This document shows, piece by piece, positions 48,732 to 57,889 of a stretch of DNA of 64,000 bases. Source of the stretch: Propionispora vibrioides (GTDB lineage Bacteria > Bacillota > Negativicutes > Propionisporales > Propionisporaceae); NCBI RefSeq assembly GCF_900110485.1, contig NZ_FODY01000003.1:1-64000 (forward strand), in the 5' to 3' direction. Within the stretch, counting starts at the first letter, position 1. Every line of letters starts with the position of its first letter. Position numbers and translations under genes: made by a program. Below the pieces are notes generated by a model. The model saw nothing but the letters and a program-made list of their open reading frames with translations. It ran no database searches and was not told where the DNA came from.

Positions 48732-49605
48732 CATATTCTCTCACTGCCTTCTTCACAAAGCCGTTATGCGCTTTTAACAAATCACGTGCCTTCGGTGCCG
48801 CCACATCCAAGAGAAGCATGACAATCGCGGCCTTTGTATCACCCTCAGCCGCTTCTAAAGTGGCCATGACAGCTTCCCGTGTTTTGCCTGTAGCGATCTG
48901 CACAATATCAATGACTCGCTTCTTCAGTTTCTGATTGATCGGTCTTACATCAACCATTAGATTGCCATACGTCTTTCCCAGCTTAATCATGGCACAGGAG
49001 GATAGCATATTAAGCACCATCTTTTGCGCCGTACCTGCCTTCAAGCGCGTTGACCCCATAATGACCTCAGGACCCACATCAACCGTAATACACAAGTCGG
49101 ACACCGACTCCAACAGCCCCCCGGGATTACAGCACACACCGATGGTCGGCGCCCCCAGTTTCTTGGCATATTCCACCGCTGCCAACACGTAAGGAGTATT
49201 GCCGCTGGCACTCAAGGCAACCAGAATATCGTTACGCGAAAATTCCCGTTCTTCCAGATCATACCGCGCCAGTTCCCCATCGTCTTCCGTATCCTCCCGC
49301 CAGCCGGCCAGCGCTTCGGCGCCACCGGAAATCACGCCGATCACTACTCCATCGTTCACCCCGAAAGTCGGCGGACATTCGGTAGCATCCAGCACCCCGA
49401 TCTTGCCACCACTGCCTGAGCCGATATAGAACAACCGGCCTTGGGCGGCAAGACAGACGGTAATCCTGTCAATAGCCTTTGCGATAGCATTCAGGGATTT
49501 TTCCACCGCCCACGCCACCACTTTATCTTCCTGGTTAAAAAGAGCGGCCATATCCCACGTGGCCAGTTCATCAATATGCACTGTCTTCTCGTTGATTTGA
49601 CTCAT
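48715..49605 (-). CDS. murQ: N-acetylmuramic acid 6-phosphate etherase
   Basis: MurQ splits MurNAc-6-P into GlcNAc-6-P and D-lactate in cell-wall recycling. The 296-residue SIS-domain protein has FYIGSGSGGKIGVLDATECPPTFG and MGSTRLKAGTAQKM. GGAGG supports the ATG at 49605; the open frame runs further but into the spacer. Its presence shows that the operon handles muropeptide sugars as well as GlcNAc. Confidence 0.95.
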   Translation of the reverse strand: MSQINEKTVHIDELATWDMAALFNQEDKVVAWAVEKSLNAIAKAIDRITVCLAAQGRLFYIGSGSGGKIGVLDATECPPTFGVNDGVVIGVISGGAEALAGWREDTEDDGELARYDLEEREFSRNDILVALSASGNTPYVLAAVEYAKKLGAPTIGVCCNPGGLLESVSDLCITVDVGPEVIMGSTRLKAGTAQKMVLNMLSSCAMIKLGKTYGNLMVDVRPINQKLKKRVIDIVQIATGKTREAVMATLEAAEGDTKAAIVMLLLDVAAPKARDLLKAHNGFVKKAVREYDESNC

Positions 49606-49637
49606 ATATCCTCCTGCTCCATGCATATATTGCGAGA

Positions 49638-49688
49638 GAATGCGGTTTGCCGTCACCGTTTTTAAAGACAGATCTACAAACCGCATTC
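49638..49688. repeat. inverted repeat between nagE and murQ
   Basis: GAATGCGGTTTG and CAAACCGCATTC are perfect 12-bp arms around a 27-nt centre. No T run follows on the minus strand, so it more likely shapes or stabilises the message between nagE and murQ than terminates it. Confidence 0.6.
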
Positions 49689-49709
49689 GTTAATCCCGCT
49701 TCTTACTGT

Positions 49710-51089
49710 TTATCTAATCAACTTTTTCAATTCTTCCGCAATCAGTTCGGCCTGCGTGCCCACAACCACCTGCACACTGTCGCCTTTTCTGATAACACCA
49801 CGGACACCCAAAGCCTTTAATTTATCCTCATTGATAATACCTGCATCTTTCATATTCATCCGCAGACGGGTAATGCAGGAATCCAGTGTAGCCACATTTT
49901 CCTTGCCACCAAGGATTTCCAACATCTTAACGGAGAAGTCGCTGATATTGATATTAGCAGTTGCCGAATTATCCAGTTCATCCTCATACCGTCCAGGAGT
50001 CGGCAGGTCATAACGGCGAATAGCCCAGACGAAGGTCACATAATAAATAGCGGCAAAAGCCAGCCCCAGTGGAATAATCATGCCGGCATTGGTGGCCAGT
50101 TTCCAACTCAGCAAGTAGTCGATCAGCCCGGCCGAAAAACCGAAACCGTGAAGAATCCCGAAAGAATAGGATACCGCCAAAGCCAGACCGGTTAACACCG
50201 CATGGAAGAAATACAGCGCCGGAGCCAAGAACATAAACATAAACTCAATCGGTTCGGTAATGCCTGTCAGGAAGGATGTAAAGGCTACGGAAAATAGCAT
50301 ACCGCCTACTTTAGCCCGGTTTTCCGGTTTAGCCGTCGTATACATGGCAAAGGCTACCGCTGGTAAAGCAAACATGAAGATGATATAAAAACCTGCCATG
50401 AAATTGCCCGCTGTGGGGTCACCGGCAAAGAACCGGTTCAAATCCCCAGTAACCACTTTTCCTGTGCTATCAGTATAATTGCCAAAAACAAACCAGATAA
50501 AGCTATTGAGAATATGATGACATCCAACGGGGATCAGTAAACGGTTGAAGAAGCCAAAAATGAATACCCCAAGAGCACCGGCACCGATAATCCATTCGCC
50601 AATTGCATGGATGGCCGCCTGAATGGGCGCCCAGATCACGCCAAACAATCCGGCCAGCACAACGGCGGCCGCTGCGGTGGCAATCGGCACAAACCGCCGT
50701 CCACCAAAGAAACCTAAATAATCGGGAAGTTTAATATTATAATATCGATTGTAGATCAGACCGGCAACCAAACCAGTGATAATCCCTGCCAGTACCTTCA
50801 TATCCAGGTCGGGATTAATCGCCTTCAACCCTTCGGTCAGTACAAAATACCCGACAGCACCGGCCAGACCGGCTGCTCCGCCGTTGTCATGGGAATACCC
50901 AACGGCAATACCAATGGCAAATAGTAATGCCAAATGGTCAAAGATGGCACCGCCGGCCTGCATGATGAACGGAATGTTCAAAACATCCGGCGCTCCAAAC
51001 CGCAGCAATAGGGCCGCAGCCGGTAATACTGCCACTGGCAGCATCAAGGCTTTACCTATCTTCTGCACACTTCCAAACCAATTACTCAT
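49710..51089 (-). CDS. nagE: PTS N-acetylglucosamine transporter EIICB
   Basis: A 459-residue membrane transporter with an EIIC domain of about ten segments (1-360) and a C-terminal EIIB domain whose phosphorylated cysteine is in ATLDSCITRLRM. The EIIC signature TGITEPIEFMFMF is of the glucose/GlcNAc family. An EIIA domain is missing and is encoded at 46218. Confidence 0.94.
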   Translation of the reverse strand: MSNWFGSVQKIGKALMLPVAVLPAAALLLRFGAPDVLNIPFIMQAGGAIFDHLALLFAIGIAVGYSHDNGGAAGLAGAVGYFVLTEGLKAINPDLDMKVLAGIITGLVAGLIYNRYYNIKLPDYLGFFGGRRFVPIATAAAAVVLAGLFGVIWAPIQAAIHAIGEWIIGAGALGVFIFGFFNRLLIPVGCHHILNSFIWFVFGNYTDSTGKVVTGDLNRFFAGDPTAGNFMAGFYIIFMFALPAVAFAMYTTAKPENRAKVGGMLFSVAFTSFLTGITEPIEFMFMFLAPALYFFHAVLTGLALAVSYSFGILHGFGFSAGLIDYLLSWKLATNAGMIIPLGLAFAAIYYVTFVWAIRRYDLPTPGRYEDELDNSATANINISDFSVKMLEILGGKENVATLDSCITRLRMNMKDAGIINEDKLKALGVRGVIRKGDSVQVVVGTQAELIAEELKKLIR

Positions 51090-51132
51090 CTCTTAACCCC
51101 CTTTATTTTTTGCACGTCCCCCGACGTGCCGG

Positions 51133-51864
51133 CTAACGCTGCAAGGTGACCTCAAACTTGTACCGGTCACTCCGGTAAATGGCTTTAGTCATTTCCATCG
51201 GAATAGTGCCCTTGATATAGGTTCTCCGAGAAAAGAGCAACGCCAGTTTATTTTTCTTCACATCCAGCATGTTGCTCTCATAATCGTTCATCAACACCGG
51301 TTCGATGGTCTGGTAAGCATGTTCAATCTGCAGACCGAACTCACCGGCCAGCAAACTATACAGGGAATGATCCTGGAGCATGTCGGCCGTTAACGTTTCA
51401 CACAGGTACACCGGAATATAGGCCGTTTCCAGTGCATACGGTTCTTCCTCCACATAACGCAGCCGGGTGATTTCAAAAACCGGCTGGTGCTCTTCCAGTT
51501 TCAGAGTTTCCTGGATTTTTTTCGTCGCCGCCTTCTTTTCAAAAGAGATAAGTGTGGTGCGTACACTTAGTCCCCGCCGTTCCATATCTTCGGTAAAGCC
51601 AAACAAGCCGGACAGCGTATACTTTCCTTTATGGGTCGCCACGAAAGTTCCTTTCCCTTGTTCCCTGTATAAAACGCCCTGATTGACCAGGCTGATAATC
51701 GCCTTGTTCACCGTCATGCGGCTAACCCCATGATATTCACACAATTCCCGCTCAGGCGGTATGGGATCATCGGGCTGCAATTCCTCATTCTCAATTAATT
51801 CAACCAGAATATTTTTCAACTGGTAATACAGCGGGACAGGCGAATTTTTATCTACTTTCTTCAT
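51133..51864 (-). CDS. nagR: GntR/HutC-family regulator, NagR-like
   Basis: A 243-residue repressor. Residues 10-75 are a winged HTH (PPERELCEYHGVSRMTVNKA) and the rest a UTRA ligand domain (from about 95). NagR/YvoA of Bacillus represses nag genes and responds to GlcN-6-P or GlcNAc-6-P. It is the first gene of the operon, with a matching operator at its own promoter. Confidence 0.9.
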   Translation of the reverse strand: MKKVDKNSPVPLYYQLKNILVELIENEELQPDDPIPPERELCEYHGVSRMTVNKAIISLVNQGVLYREQGKGTFVATHKGKYTLSGLFGFTEDMERRGLSVRTTLISFEKKAATKKIQETLKLEEHQPVFEITRLRYVEEEPYALETAYIPVYLCETLTADMLQDHSLYSLLAGEFGLQIEHAYQTIEPVLMNDYESNMLDVKKNKLALLFSRRTYIKGTIPMEMTKAIYRSDRYKFEVTLQR

Positions 51865-51918
51865 AGCAACCTCCGTTTGGCCTATAATCCGATATCCGCA
51901 ATTTGATATATTGATATG

Positions 51919-51932
51919 TTGTATATACCAAT
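51919..51932. promoter_or_regulatory. NagR (dre-type) operator
   Basis: TTGTATATACCAAT is a near-palindrome close to the known NagR/DasR box (a TGGT...ACCA core with a T/A centre). It overlaps the downstream edge of the -10 box, an ideal site for repression of the whole operon. Confidence 0.72.
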
Positions 51933-51959
51933 AATAGCACTGTTTTTTCTTTTCTTCAA
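51931..51959 (-). promoter_or_regulatory. promoter of the nagR-nag operon
   Basis: TTGAAG, a 17-nt spacer and TATTAT on the minus strand about 70 bp ahead of nagR. Confidence 0.7.
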
Positions 51960-51984
51960 TACTTTTTTTACAATTATAAAAATG

Positions 51985-52012
51985 AAAAAACAGCCGAAAA
52001 CTCGGCTGTTTT
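51985..52012. terminator. terminator after the NlpC/P60 gene
   Basis: AAAACAGCCGA and TCGGCTGTTTT form a symmetric hairpin. It overlaps the stop codon of the cell-wall hydrolase gene. Confidence 0.85.
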
Positions 52013-52700
52013 ATGCGACACGACGGGCGCCCAAATATCTGGCTTGATAATACTGACTATATAAAGAGGTGCTGACCACCTGTCCCGCCCCGGAACTAGC
52101 ATGAACAAACTGTCCGTTGCCGATGTAAATCCCCACATGAGAAGCTCCGGCCTCATAGGTGGAAAAAAACACTAGATCTCCTGGTTGTAAATCCGCCCGG
52201 TTCACCCACATACCCACATTGTACTGCTCATCTGCCATCCTTGGCAGAGAAACTCCGTTCTGAGCGAATACATAGGAAACAAAACCTGAACAATCAAACC
52301 CCGACGGTGAACGGCCGGCCCAGACATAAGGCACACCGTAAAAATTCTGGGCATACCCGGCAATCCGTTGTCCTAAGCGCCGGTCTACCTGTCCGCGGCT
52401 GGTATCACTCACCCGGTAATCCCGTAAAGCCTGCCAGGTTTGTGTCCCGACTATGCCATCGGCAGTCAGGCCGCAATCCAATTGGAAGTTAATCACCGCA
52501 CTGCGGGTACCGGAACCGAAGGCTCCATCCGCTTCCCCCTGATAGTAACCGATTTCTTTTAGTTTTGTTTGAAGCATAAAAACCTCATTACCCGATGCTC
52601 CCTGCTTAAGCGCAACCTGCGCCAGTGCCGCCGGCATCATGGCCAAAACCATTAAACAAAAAAAACAGCAACAAAGAATGATTTTTCCGCTCTTTTTCAT
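52011..52700 (-). CDS. peptidoglycan-binding NlpC/P60 cell-wall hydrolase
   Basis: A 229-residue exported protein. Residues 1-27 are a signal peptide ending AALA. One PGRP-type peptidoglycan-binding domain follows at about 30-92 (QTKLKEIGYYQGEADGAFG). Residues 108-229 are an NlpC/P60 endopeptidase with Cys in GFDCSGFVSY and His in ASHVGIYIG. It cleaves peptide stems of murein. It lies next to the amino-sugar operon, which could use such fragments, but is separately transcribed. Confidence 0.93.
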   Translation of the reverse strand: MKKSGKIILCCCFFCLMVLAMMPAALAQVALKQGASGNEVFMLQTKLKEIGYYQGEADGAFGSGTRSAVINFQLDCGLTADGIVGTQTWQALRDYRVSDTSRGQVDRRLGQRIAGYAQNFYGVPYVWAGRSPSGFDCSGFVSYVFAQNGVSLPRMADEQYNVGMWVNRADLQPGDLVFFSTYEAGASHVGIYIGNGQFVHASSGAGQVVSTSLYSQYYQARYLGARRVA

Positions 52701-52808
52701 AAAACCCCCCTTTGTATTTTCTTAATAGTGAAACTATTCTTTATTTTTTTCCAAAATCCTTCCATTTTTTAAGTCGCCATAAAAATATTCTTTTCACTAA
52801 TACTTATG

Positions 52809-52837
52809 TTGACAATATCGCCTTTCATGTGTATAAT
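52809..52837 (+). promoter_or_regulatory. promoter of tRNA-Pro
   Basis: TTGACA, a 17-nt spacer and TATAAT, full consensus, starting transcription just before the tRNA. Confidence 0.9.
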
Positions 52838-52853
52838 ATGTAAATGTGAGCAG

Positions 52854-52930
52854 CGGGGCGTAGCGCAGTTTGGTAGCGCGCTTGGTTCGGGACTAAGAGG
52901 CCGCAGGTTCGAATCCTGTCGCCCCGACCA
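52854..52930 (+). tRNA. tRNA-Pro (CGG)
   Basis: A 77-nt cloverleaf with acceptor CGGGGCG/CGCCCCG, D-arm GCGCAGTTTGGTAGCGC, anticodon loop TTCGGGA (anticodon CGG), T-arm GCAGGTTCGAATCCTGT and an encoded CCA end. It reads CCG. Confidence 0.96.
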
Positions 52931-53214
52931 CTTATTATTCAACTAATCCCGATAGTTGGGCCAACTAAAATTCCATAATGAAATGCTTATTTTTATTGTT
53001 CTTGTGGATAACCAGAAGTAAGCATAATGCTGTATCAAATAGAATTCTTGCCATAATGGTTGGAATTTTTTTATTTTAGTCAAAGTCCCCAGACTCCGTC
53101 TAAATTTAATATGCAATATAAATATCCCCGCCCGGTCTAAACCGGAGCGGGGACTTATCTTGCCGTTTTATGGGTTTTTCTTAAGAATTTATTTGATATT
53201 GCAAGGGTTATATA

Positions 53215-53421
53215 CTATTTTATACCCACCTTATGCCGTTGGTACGATATTTTCCCTTGTGCAATTTCCTCCAGAGCAATTGTAACTATTTTTGAAGACT
53301 TAGGATTGACCAAGCAGGTTTTACCCTCTCTCAATTCTCTTGCCCGCTTGGCGGCGAGTACAGCCAGAGTATACTTACAATCCACTTTTTCCAACAAATC
53401 TTCTAATGCCGGATAATCCAT
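53215..53421 (-). CDS. rpoZ: RNA polymerase omega subunit-like protein
   Basis: A 68-residue protein with the omega core (KYTLAVLAAKRARELREG) and IVTIALEEIAQGKI. It stands alone rather than behind gmk as is usual in Firmicutes, so it could be the sole omega in an unusual place or a second copy. Confidence 0.82.
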   Translation of the reverse strand: MDYPALEDLLEKVDCKYTLAVLAAKRARELREGKTCLVNPKSSKIVTIALEEIAQGKISYQRHKVGIK

Positions 53422-53607
53422 TGTTATTCCCTCTTTTCATTATCCCTCTACGATCAATTCTCCCCCCTCATTTAGAAATTAGCTAATTTATATATTATAT
53501 CATATATATTTCTTCCTTGGTTGATATTTTATAATTCAAATCTTAATTAAAACAAACATCCGCCAACCAAAAGTAGTGGGGGAAAATGCCAAAGCTTTTC
53601 CGACGAC

Positions 53608-53647
53608 AAAAAGCCCTATCCGCTTATCAACAGCAGATAGGGCTTTT
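53608..53647. terminator. terminator after the YeaQ-like gene
   Basis: AAAAGCCCTATC and GATAGGGCTTTT form a 12-bp stem with A/T flanks on both sides. Confidence 0.85.
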
Positions 53648-53662
53648 GCTAACGTCTTTGCT

Positions 53663-53923
53663 CTACTCTTTTTTCTGAGCGGCCGGTGCAACATGGGAAA
53701 ACATGCGGATCACCCATAAAAGCACAATGGCTCCTACTGTACTGGATATGATGGACCCAATGGTGCCATAAGTGCTGATTCCCAAAAGATTAAATAAAAA
53801 GCCGCCAATAAAAGAACCAATCACACCGGTCACCAGGTCACCCCAGATACCGAAACCGCCGCCTTTGGCGATCATACCGGCCAGCCAACCGGATACCAGA
53901 CCGATTACTAAAAACCAAATCAT
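53663..53923 (-). CDS. GlsB/YeaQ/YmgE family stress membrane protein
   Basis: An 86-residue protein with three Gly-rich hydrophobic segments (VSGWLAGMIAKGGG and DLVTGVIGSFIGGFLF). The family is widespread, induced by stress and of unknown function. A single gene with its own terminator. Confidence 0.88.
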   Translation of the reverse strand: MIWFLVIGLVSGWLAGMIAKGGGFGIWGDLVTGVIGSFIGGFLFNLLGISTYGTIGSIISSTVGAIVLLWVIRMFSHVAPAAQKKE

Positions 53924-54127
53924 CGCTTTATCACCTCCTGATCCTAGTGTTGCACCAACCTTGAAATAAGAATTTGCTGACGGTCATAATTTTGCCACGC
54001 CATTATCTTTCTGTTTCAAAGTTGTTACAGTACTAGTATGGCTAATAAAGCAATATTTCATAAGTAAAAAGCGAAAATTTTTCCAACAAGCCTCCTCCCA
54101 TTCAGGTAGTTCGACCGGTTATCCGGC

Positions 54128-54289
54128 TTAGATCCGTATGCTTATGCTGTATTCCTCCCCCCGTTTCACCGCATGGTCTAGTATATTTTTAAAACTCTTC
54201 TCCTCCTTCTTCTTTGATGTACAGACAAAAGCCGGTTTGGGCTGTTGCCTGATTTCTGCTTTGTAAATGCAAGGCACCGGTGCGATCAT
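54128..54289 (-). CDS. small hypothetical protein (53 residues)
   Basis: From the ATG at 54289, with AGAAGG 6 nt upstream, this gives a basic 53-residue protein ending in a predicted helix (EEKSFKNILDHAVKRGEE). I do not recognise it. A real gene is likely but not certain; the gap to the next terminator supports an independent unit. Confidence 0.4.
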   Translation of the reverse strand: MIAPVPCIYKAEIRQQPKPAFVCTSKKKEEKSFKNILDHAVKRGEEYSISIRI

Positions 54290-54414
54290 CGAAAACCTTC
54301 TTTCCATTTTTTTACATATATTCGATAAATGGAAATAAATTCCTCTTCGCAAATTCCTTGCTTTTCAGACAGAAACAGCACTCTTTTTACAGCATATTCA
54401 TAAACTACCATGCC

Positions 54415-54446
54415 TAAAATAAAAGCCCCTCCCTTTCGGGAGGGGC
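54415..54446 (-). terminator. terminator after the EF-G-like gene
   Basis: GCCCCTCCC and GGGAGGGGC with a 4-nt loop are followed by TTTTATTTT on the minus strand. Confidence 0.9.
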
Positions 54447-54467
54447 CTGACCATGTCAGATAGCCCT

Positions 54468-56555
54468 TTAGCCTTCTTCTGCCACTTTGTCTTTCTTACT
54501 GGAGCTGATCACCTGTTCGGCAATGCGCTGTGGCAGTTCTTCGTAATGGGAGAACTTCATGGCAAAACTGCCTCGTCCTTGTGTCAGCGACCGCAGGTCC
54601 AGCGCGTAACGAAAGACTTCGGCCAGCGGAACCTGGGCCCGGACGACACCGAGACCTTTGCCGATGTTTTCCATTCCCAATATCCGGCCGCGCTTGCTGT
54701 TAATATCACCAATAATATCACCCATATCGGTTTCCGGTATTTCCACTTCCAGATTGTAGACCGGTTCCAATAGTACCGGTTTAGCCTGAAGCACTCCTTT
54801 GCGCAAGGCCAGGCTGCTGGCAATCTTAAAGGCCATTTCCGAGGAATCCACCGTATGATAGGAACCGTCGGTCAGGGTCACTTTTACGTCCACAATGGGA
54901 TAGCCGGCCAGAACACCACCCTGCAAGGCTTCCTTGACGCCCTTTTCCACCGCCGGTATATATTGGCGCGGCACAGCACCGCCAAAGATAGAATCGTGAA
55001 ATTCAAAACCGGTTCCCGGTGCCAGCGGCTCAATCTGGAGCCAGACATGTCCGTATTGTCCATGCCCACCACTCTGTTTTTTATGCTTTCCTTCGATTTT
55101 TACCGAATTCCGGATGGTTTCCCGGTAAGGAATTTTCGGCGACTGCAGGACTACATCCACACCGAATTTCCGCTTCAGCCGTTCCACCATAATATCAATA
55201 TGCAGCTCACCAATTCCGCTGACCACCAGTTGCACCGGATCGGTAGCCTTCTTCACGCTGAGCGTTGGGTCTTCATCCAACAGGCGGGCCAGCGCACCGC
55301 CGATTTTATCCTCATCGTTACGGTTTTTAGCCTCTAAGCGCATGGAGAACATCGGCTGAGGATACTCAATCGGCAGGAAGACTACCGGATTATCCTTATC
55401 GCACAGGGTATCACCGGTCGCCGTGTCCTGCAGCTTGGCAACCACCCCAATATCGCCCGCGCCAATAGCCCCCACCGCATCCTGGTGTTTGCCGCGAAGT
55501 GTAAAGACATTACCAATGCGCTCGATTTTTCCTTTCGAAGCATTGTATACAGCGCTGTCCGGTTTGAGAGCGCCGGAAAAAACCCGGATATAGGTCAAAC
55601 GGCCAACAAACGGATCCGCCGTCGTCTTGAACACAATAGCTGAAAAGGGGTCCTGACTGTTTCGCGTCACAGCTTCTCTGGTGACAGGATGATATCCCTC
55701 GGCCACTGCGGTTGCCGCCGCCGGCAGATAGTCCACGATTGCGTCAAGCAACGGCTGGACAGCGACATTCTTATAAGCTGAACCGCATAAAACAGGGAAA
55801 ATTTCCGCCCGGGCTATACCCAGCAGCAGTCCCTTTCTGATTTCTTCCGCACTTAGTTCTTCCCCCTCCAGATACCTCTCCAGCAGTTCATCGTCAGCTT
55901 CCGCCGCACACTCAATAAGCTGTTGCCGGGCCTGCAGAGCCTGTTCCATAACTTCTTCCGGCACAACGTCTTCCCGCACCTGCGTTCCCGCCGGATTAGC
56001 CGAAAAAAAAGCTTTCATTGTCAGCAAGTCAACAATGCCGCGGAAGGTTTCCTGTGAGCCTATCGGAATCTGCACAGGTACCGCCCGACTGCCAAAGGAA
56101 GCGCGAATTTGCTCCAAAACAGCAAAGAAATCGGCATTCTCTCGGTCCATCTTGTTAACAAACAGCAAGGAAGGCTTATTCAAATCCTGGGCATACTGCC
56201 AAACCTTTTCGGTCTCCACTTCCACGCCCGATACGGCGCATACCACCATCAGAACACTGTCGACAGCCCGCAAAGAACCTTTAACCTCCGATACAAAATC
56301 GGCATAGCCGGGCGTATCGACAAAATTGAGTTTGTGTTCTTTCCACTCACAGGGCGCCAACGCCGCACTGATCGTCACCTTGCGTTTCATTTCCTCCGGC
56401 TCAAAGTCTGTCGTAGTCGTACCGTCGTCTACCCTTCCCAGCCGGGTTACTGCGCCGCTGTCAAACAGAAAGGCCTCTACCAGAGATGTTTTGCCGGCAC
56501 CGCCATGAGCCACAACTCCTACATTTCGTATTCTGTCGCCTTTATAATCCCTCAT
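54468..56555 (-). CDS. elongation factor G-like GTPase (EF-G2 type)
   Basis: A 695-residue EF-G paralogue with the five-domain layout. The G1 motif is AHGGAGKTS, where a true EF-G has AHIDAGKTT, and G3 is DTPGYADF. The fusA context (rpsL-rpsG-fusA-tuf) is absent. These features match the EF-G2-like group whose role is unsettled. AGGAGGGG supports the ATG at 56555. Confidence 0.88.
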   Translation of the reverse strand: MRDYKGDRIRNVGVVAHGGAGKTSLVEAFLFDSGAVTRLGRVDDGTTTTDFEPEEMKRKVTISAALAPCEWKEHKLNFVDTPGYADFVSEVKGSLRAVDSVLMVVCAVSGVEVETEKVWQYAQDLNKPSLLFVNKMDRENADFFAVLEQIRASFGSRAVPVQIPIGSQETFRGIVDLLTMKAFFSANPAGTQVREDVVPEEVMEQALQARQQLIECAAEADDELLERYLEGEELSAEEIRKGLLLGIARAEIFPVLCGSAYKNVAVQPLLDAIVDYLPAAATAVAEGYHPVTREAVTRNSQDPFSAIVFKTTADPFVGRLTYIRVFSGALKPDSAVYNASKGKIERIGNVFTLRGKHQDAVGAIGAGDIGVVAKLQDTATGDTLCDKDNPVVFLPIEYPQPMFSMRLEAKNRNDEDKIGGALARLLDEDPTLSVKKATDPVQLVVSGIGELHIDIMVERLKRKFGVDVVLQSPKIPYRETIRNSVKIEGKHKKQSGGHGQYGHVWLQIEPLAPGTGFEFHDSIFGGAVPRQYIPAVEKGVKEALQGGVLAGYPIVDVKVTLTDGSYHTVDSSEMAFKIASSLALRKGVLQAKPVLLEPVYNLEVEIPETDMGDIIGDINSKRGRILGMENIGKGLGVVRAQVPLAEVFRYALDLRSLTQGRGSFAMKFSHYEELPQRIAEQVISSSKKDKVAEEG

Positions 56556-56696
56556 ACTGAACCCCCTCCTCAAGATATTGGCAGTTCGCACCAAAGACAT
56601 GCACAAAGACACACACAAACAAGCAATATTTTTCCATTTCTCCTTGTCGTTTAAATTTTCCTTCTTTTCAGTCTATTCATTGAAAATAAATTAAAT

Positions 56697-56719
56697 AACC
56701 GCCCCAACCCGGAGCGGTT
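56697..56719 (-). terminator. terminator after the SpoVM-like gene
   Basis: AACCGC and GCGGTT close a GC-rich hairpin followed by ATTTAATTTATTTT on the minus strand. Confidence 0.6.
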
Positions 56720-56739
56720 ATAAAGAAAAGAGCACTTAT

Positions 56740-56820
56740 TTACGTAGTTTTGTAAAACAGCCGCATAATTTTGCGCAATGGTGCCGGAACTGTCATGATA
56801 TATACCTTCAGCAGTTTCAT
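56740..56820 (-). CDS. spoVM: 26-residue SpoVM-like peptide
   Basis: An ATG with a perfect AGGAGG 8 nt upstream opens a 26-codon frame (start MKLLKVYIMTVPAPL, end MRLFYKTT), followed by a terminator. Length equals Bacillus SpoVM. With a three-residue offset, the K-x-Y-x4-P-x2-L-x2-I-x-R pattern aligns with SpoVM, including the proline important for recognising the curved forespore membrane. The peptide is amphipathic and basic. The locus differs from the Bacillus one, so this is a candidate. Confidence 0.5.
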   Translation of the reverse strand: MKLLKVYIMTVPAPLRKIMRLFYKTT

Positions 56821-56910
56821 CACACTCGCCTCCTAACCGGTTGCATGGTTCACATGTAGTACATTGTATGTTGCGAACATACATTTTGTGACAACCAAGC
56901 CGTCAACGAT

Positions 56911-57414
56911 TTAGGCAAGCAGCTCCGCTTCCGCCCTGGCAAGAACAAAGCATAAGTCCGACAAGCGGTTCAAGACAATGGCTAACGACGCATTCACCGG
57001 CTCTTCCTTGGCTAGACGCAGCACATTTCGTTCGGCCCGGCGGGTGGTCGTGCGGGCCAGGTCCAACGCGGCAGCACCCGCTGTGTCGCCGGGAATGATG
57101 AAATGAGTGAGCGGCGGCAACAGCCCGTCAAACCGGTCAATGATTTCTTCCAAATGAATGATCTTTTCCGCTGTAATATAAGCAGCCTCCCCAGTACTTG
57201 CCAGATCGGCCATGACCAGCATCAGCAACTTTTGCAGTTCATGAATGGTTTCGCATACCTGCCGGTTCCGGCAAGTGGCCCTGGCAAGCCCTAAGGCTGA
57301 AGTGATTTCATCCACCGAACCGTAAGCCTCGACCCGCAGGCTATCTTTGTCGACCCGTTCTCCGGTCAAAAGGCCTGTCTTACCCTGGTCGCCAGTTTTC
57401 GTATATACCTTCAT
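56911..57414 (-). CDS. PduO-type cob(I)alamin adenosyltransferase
   Basis: A 167-residue transferase that makes adenosylcobalamin from cob(I)alamin and ATP. It has KVYTKTGDQGKTGLLTGERV at the start, the YGSVDEITSALGLAR motif and the C-terminal RLSDLCFVLAR. AGAGGTG supports the ATG at 57414. No other cobalamin gene is adjacent. Confidence 0.93.
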   Translation of the reverse strand: MKVYTKTGDQGKTGLLTGERVDKDSLRVEAYGSVDEITSALGLARATCRNRQVCETIHELQKLLMLVMADLASTGEAAYITAEKIIHLEEIIDRFDGLLPPLTHFIIPGDTAGAAALDLARTTTRRAERNVLRLAKEEPVNASLAIVLNRLSDLCFVLARAEAELLA

Positions 57415-57427
57415 GGCAACTTCACCT

Positions 57428-57844
57428 CTAAAAAATTTCATCCTTCGTGAAAAAGATATTCATTTCCCGTTCGGCACTGGCCGGGCTGTCCGAGCCATGA
57501 ATGACATTTTTGGACATTTCGGTTGCGTAATCGCCCCGAATGGTTCCCGGTGCCGAATCTAAAGGATTAGTGGCTCCCATCATGGAACGGACCATCTTTA
57601 CAGCGTTTTCACCCCGAATGACCATCGCTACGACCGGGCTGGAGGTGATAAAATCAACCAGTTCACCGAAGAAAGGCTTTTCCCGGTGTTCATCATAATG
57701 CTTTTTTGCCTGTTCCCGGGAAACTTTCATCAATTTCATGGCGGCAACGGTAAGCCCCCGCCGTTCAAAGCGGGCGATAATTTCACCACTGATGGAGCGC
57801 TTTACCGCATCAGGTTTTAATAAGACCAATGTATTTTCTAGCAT
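57428..57844 (-). CDS. ndk: nucleoside diphosphate kinase
   Basis: A 138-residue enzyme that balances NTP pools. The phosphorylated histidine is H116 in NVIHGSDS, and the start [11 protein letters not shown] is typical. Sits 13 bp before the adenosyltransferase gene. Confidence 0.96.
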   Translation of the reverse strand: MLENTLVLLKPDAVKRSISGEIIARFERRGLTVAAMKLMKVSREQAKKHYDEHREKPFFGELVDFITSSPVVAMVIRGENAVKMVRSMMGATNPLDSAPGTIRGDYATEMSKNVIHGSDSPASAEREMNIFFTKDEIF

Positions 57845-57889
57845 TCAGTGAGTCCCTCCTACAAATTTGACTACAAATAATTGGCAGGG

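Noticed and set aside
56651-56884. 77-codon minus-strand frame overlapping the SpoVM-like peptide
   Set aside because: No ribosome binding site and it runs through the terminator. The shorter 26-codon frame has a perfect site.
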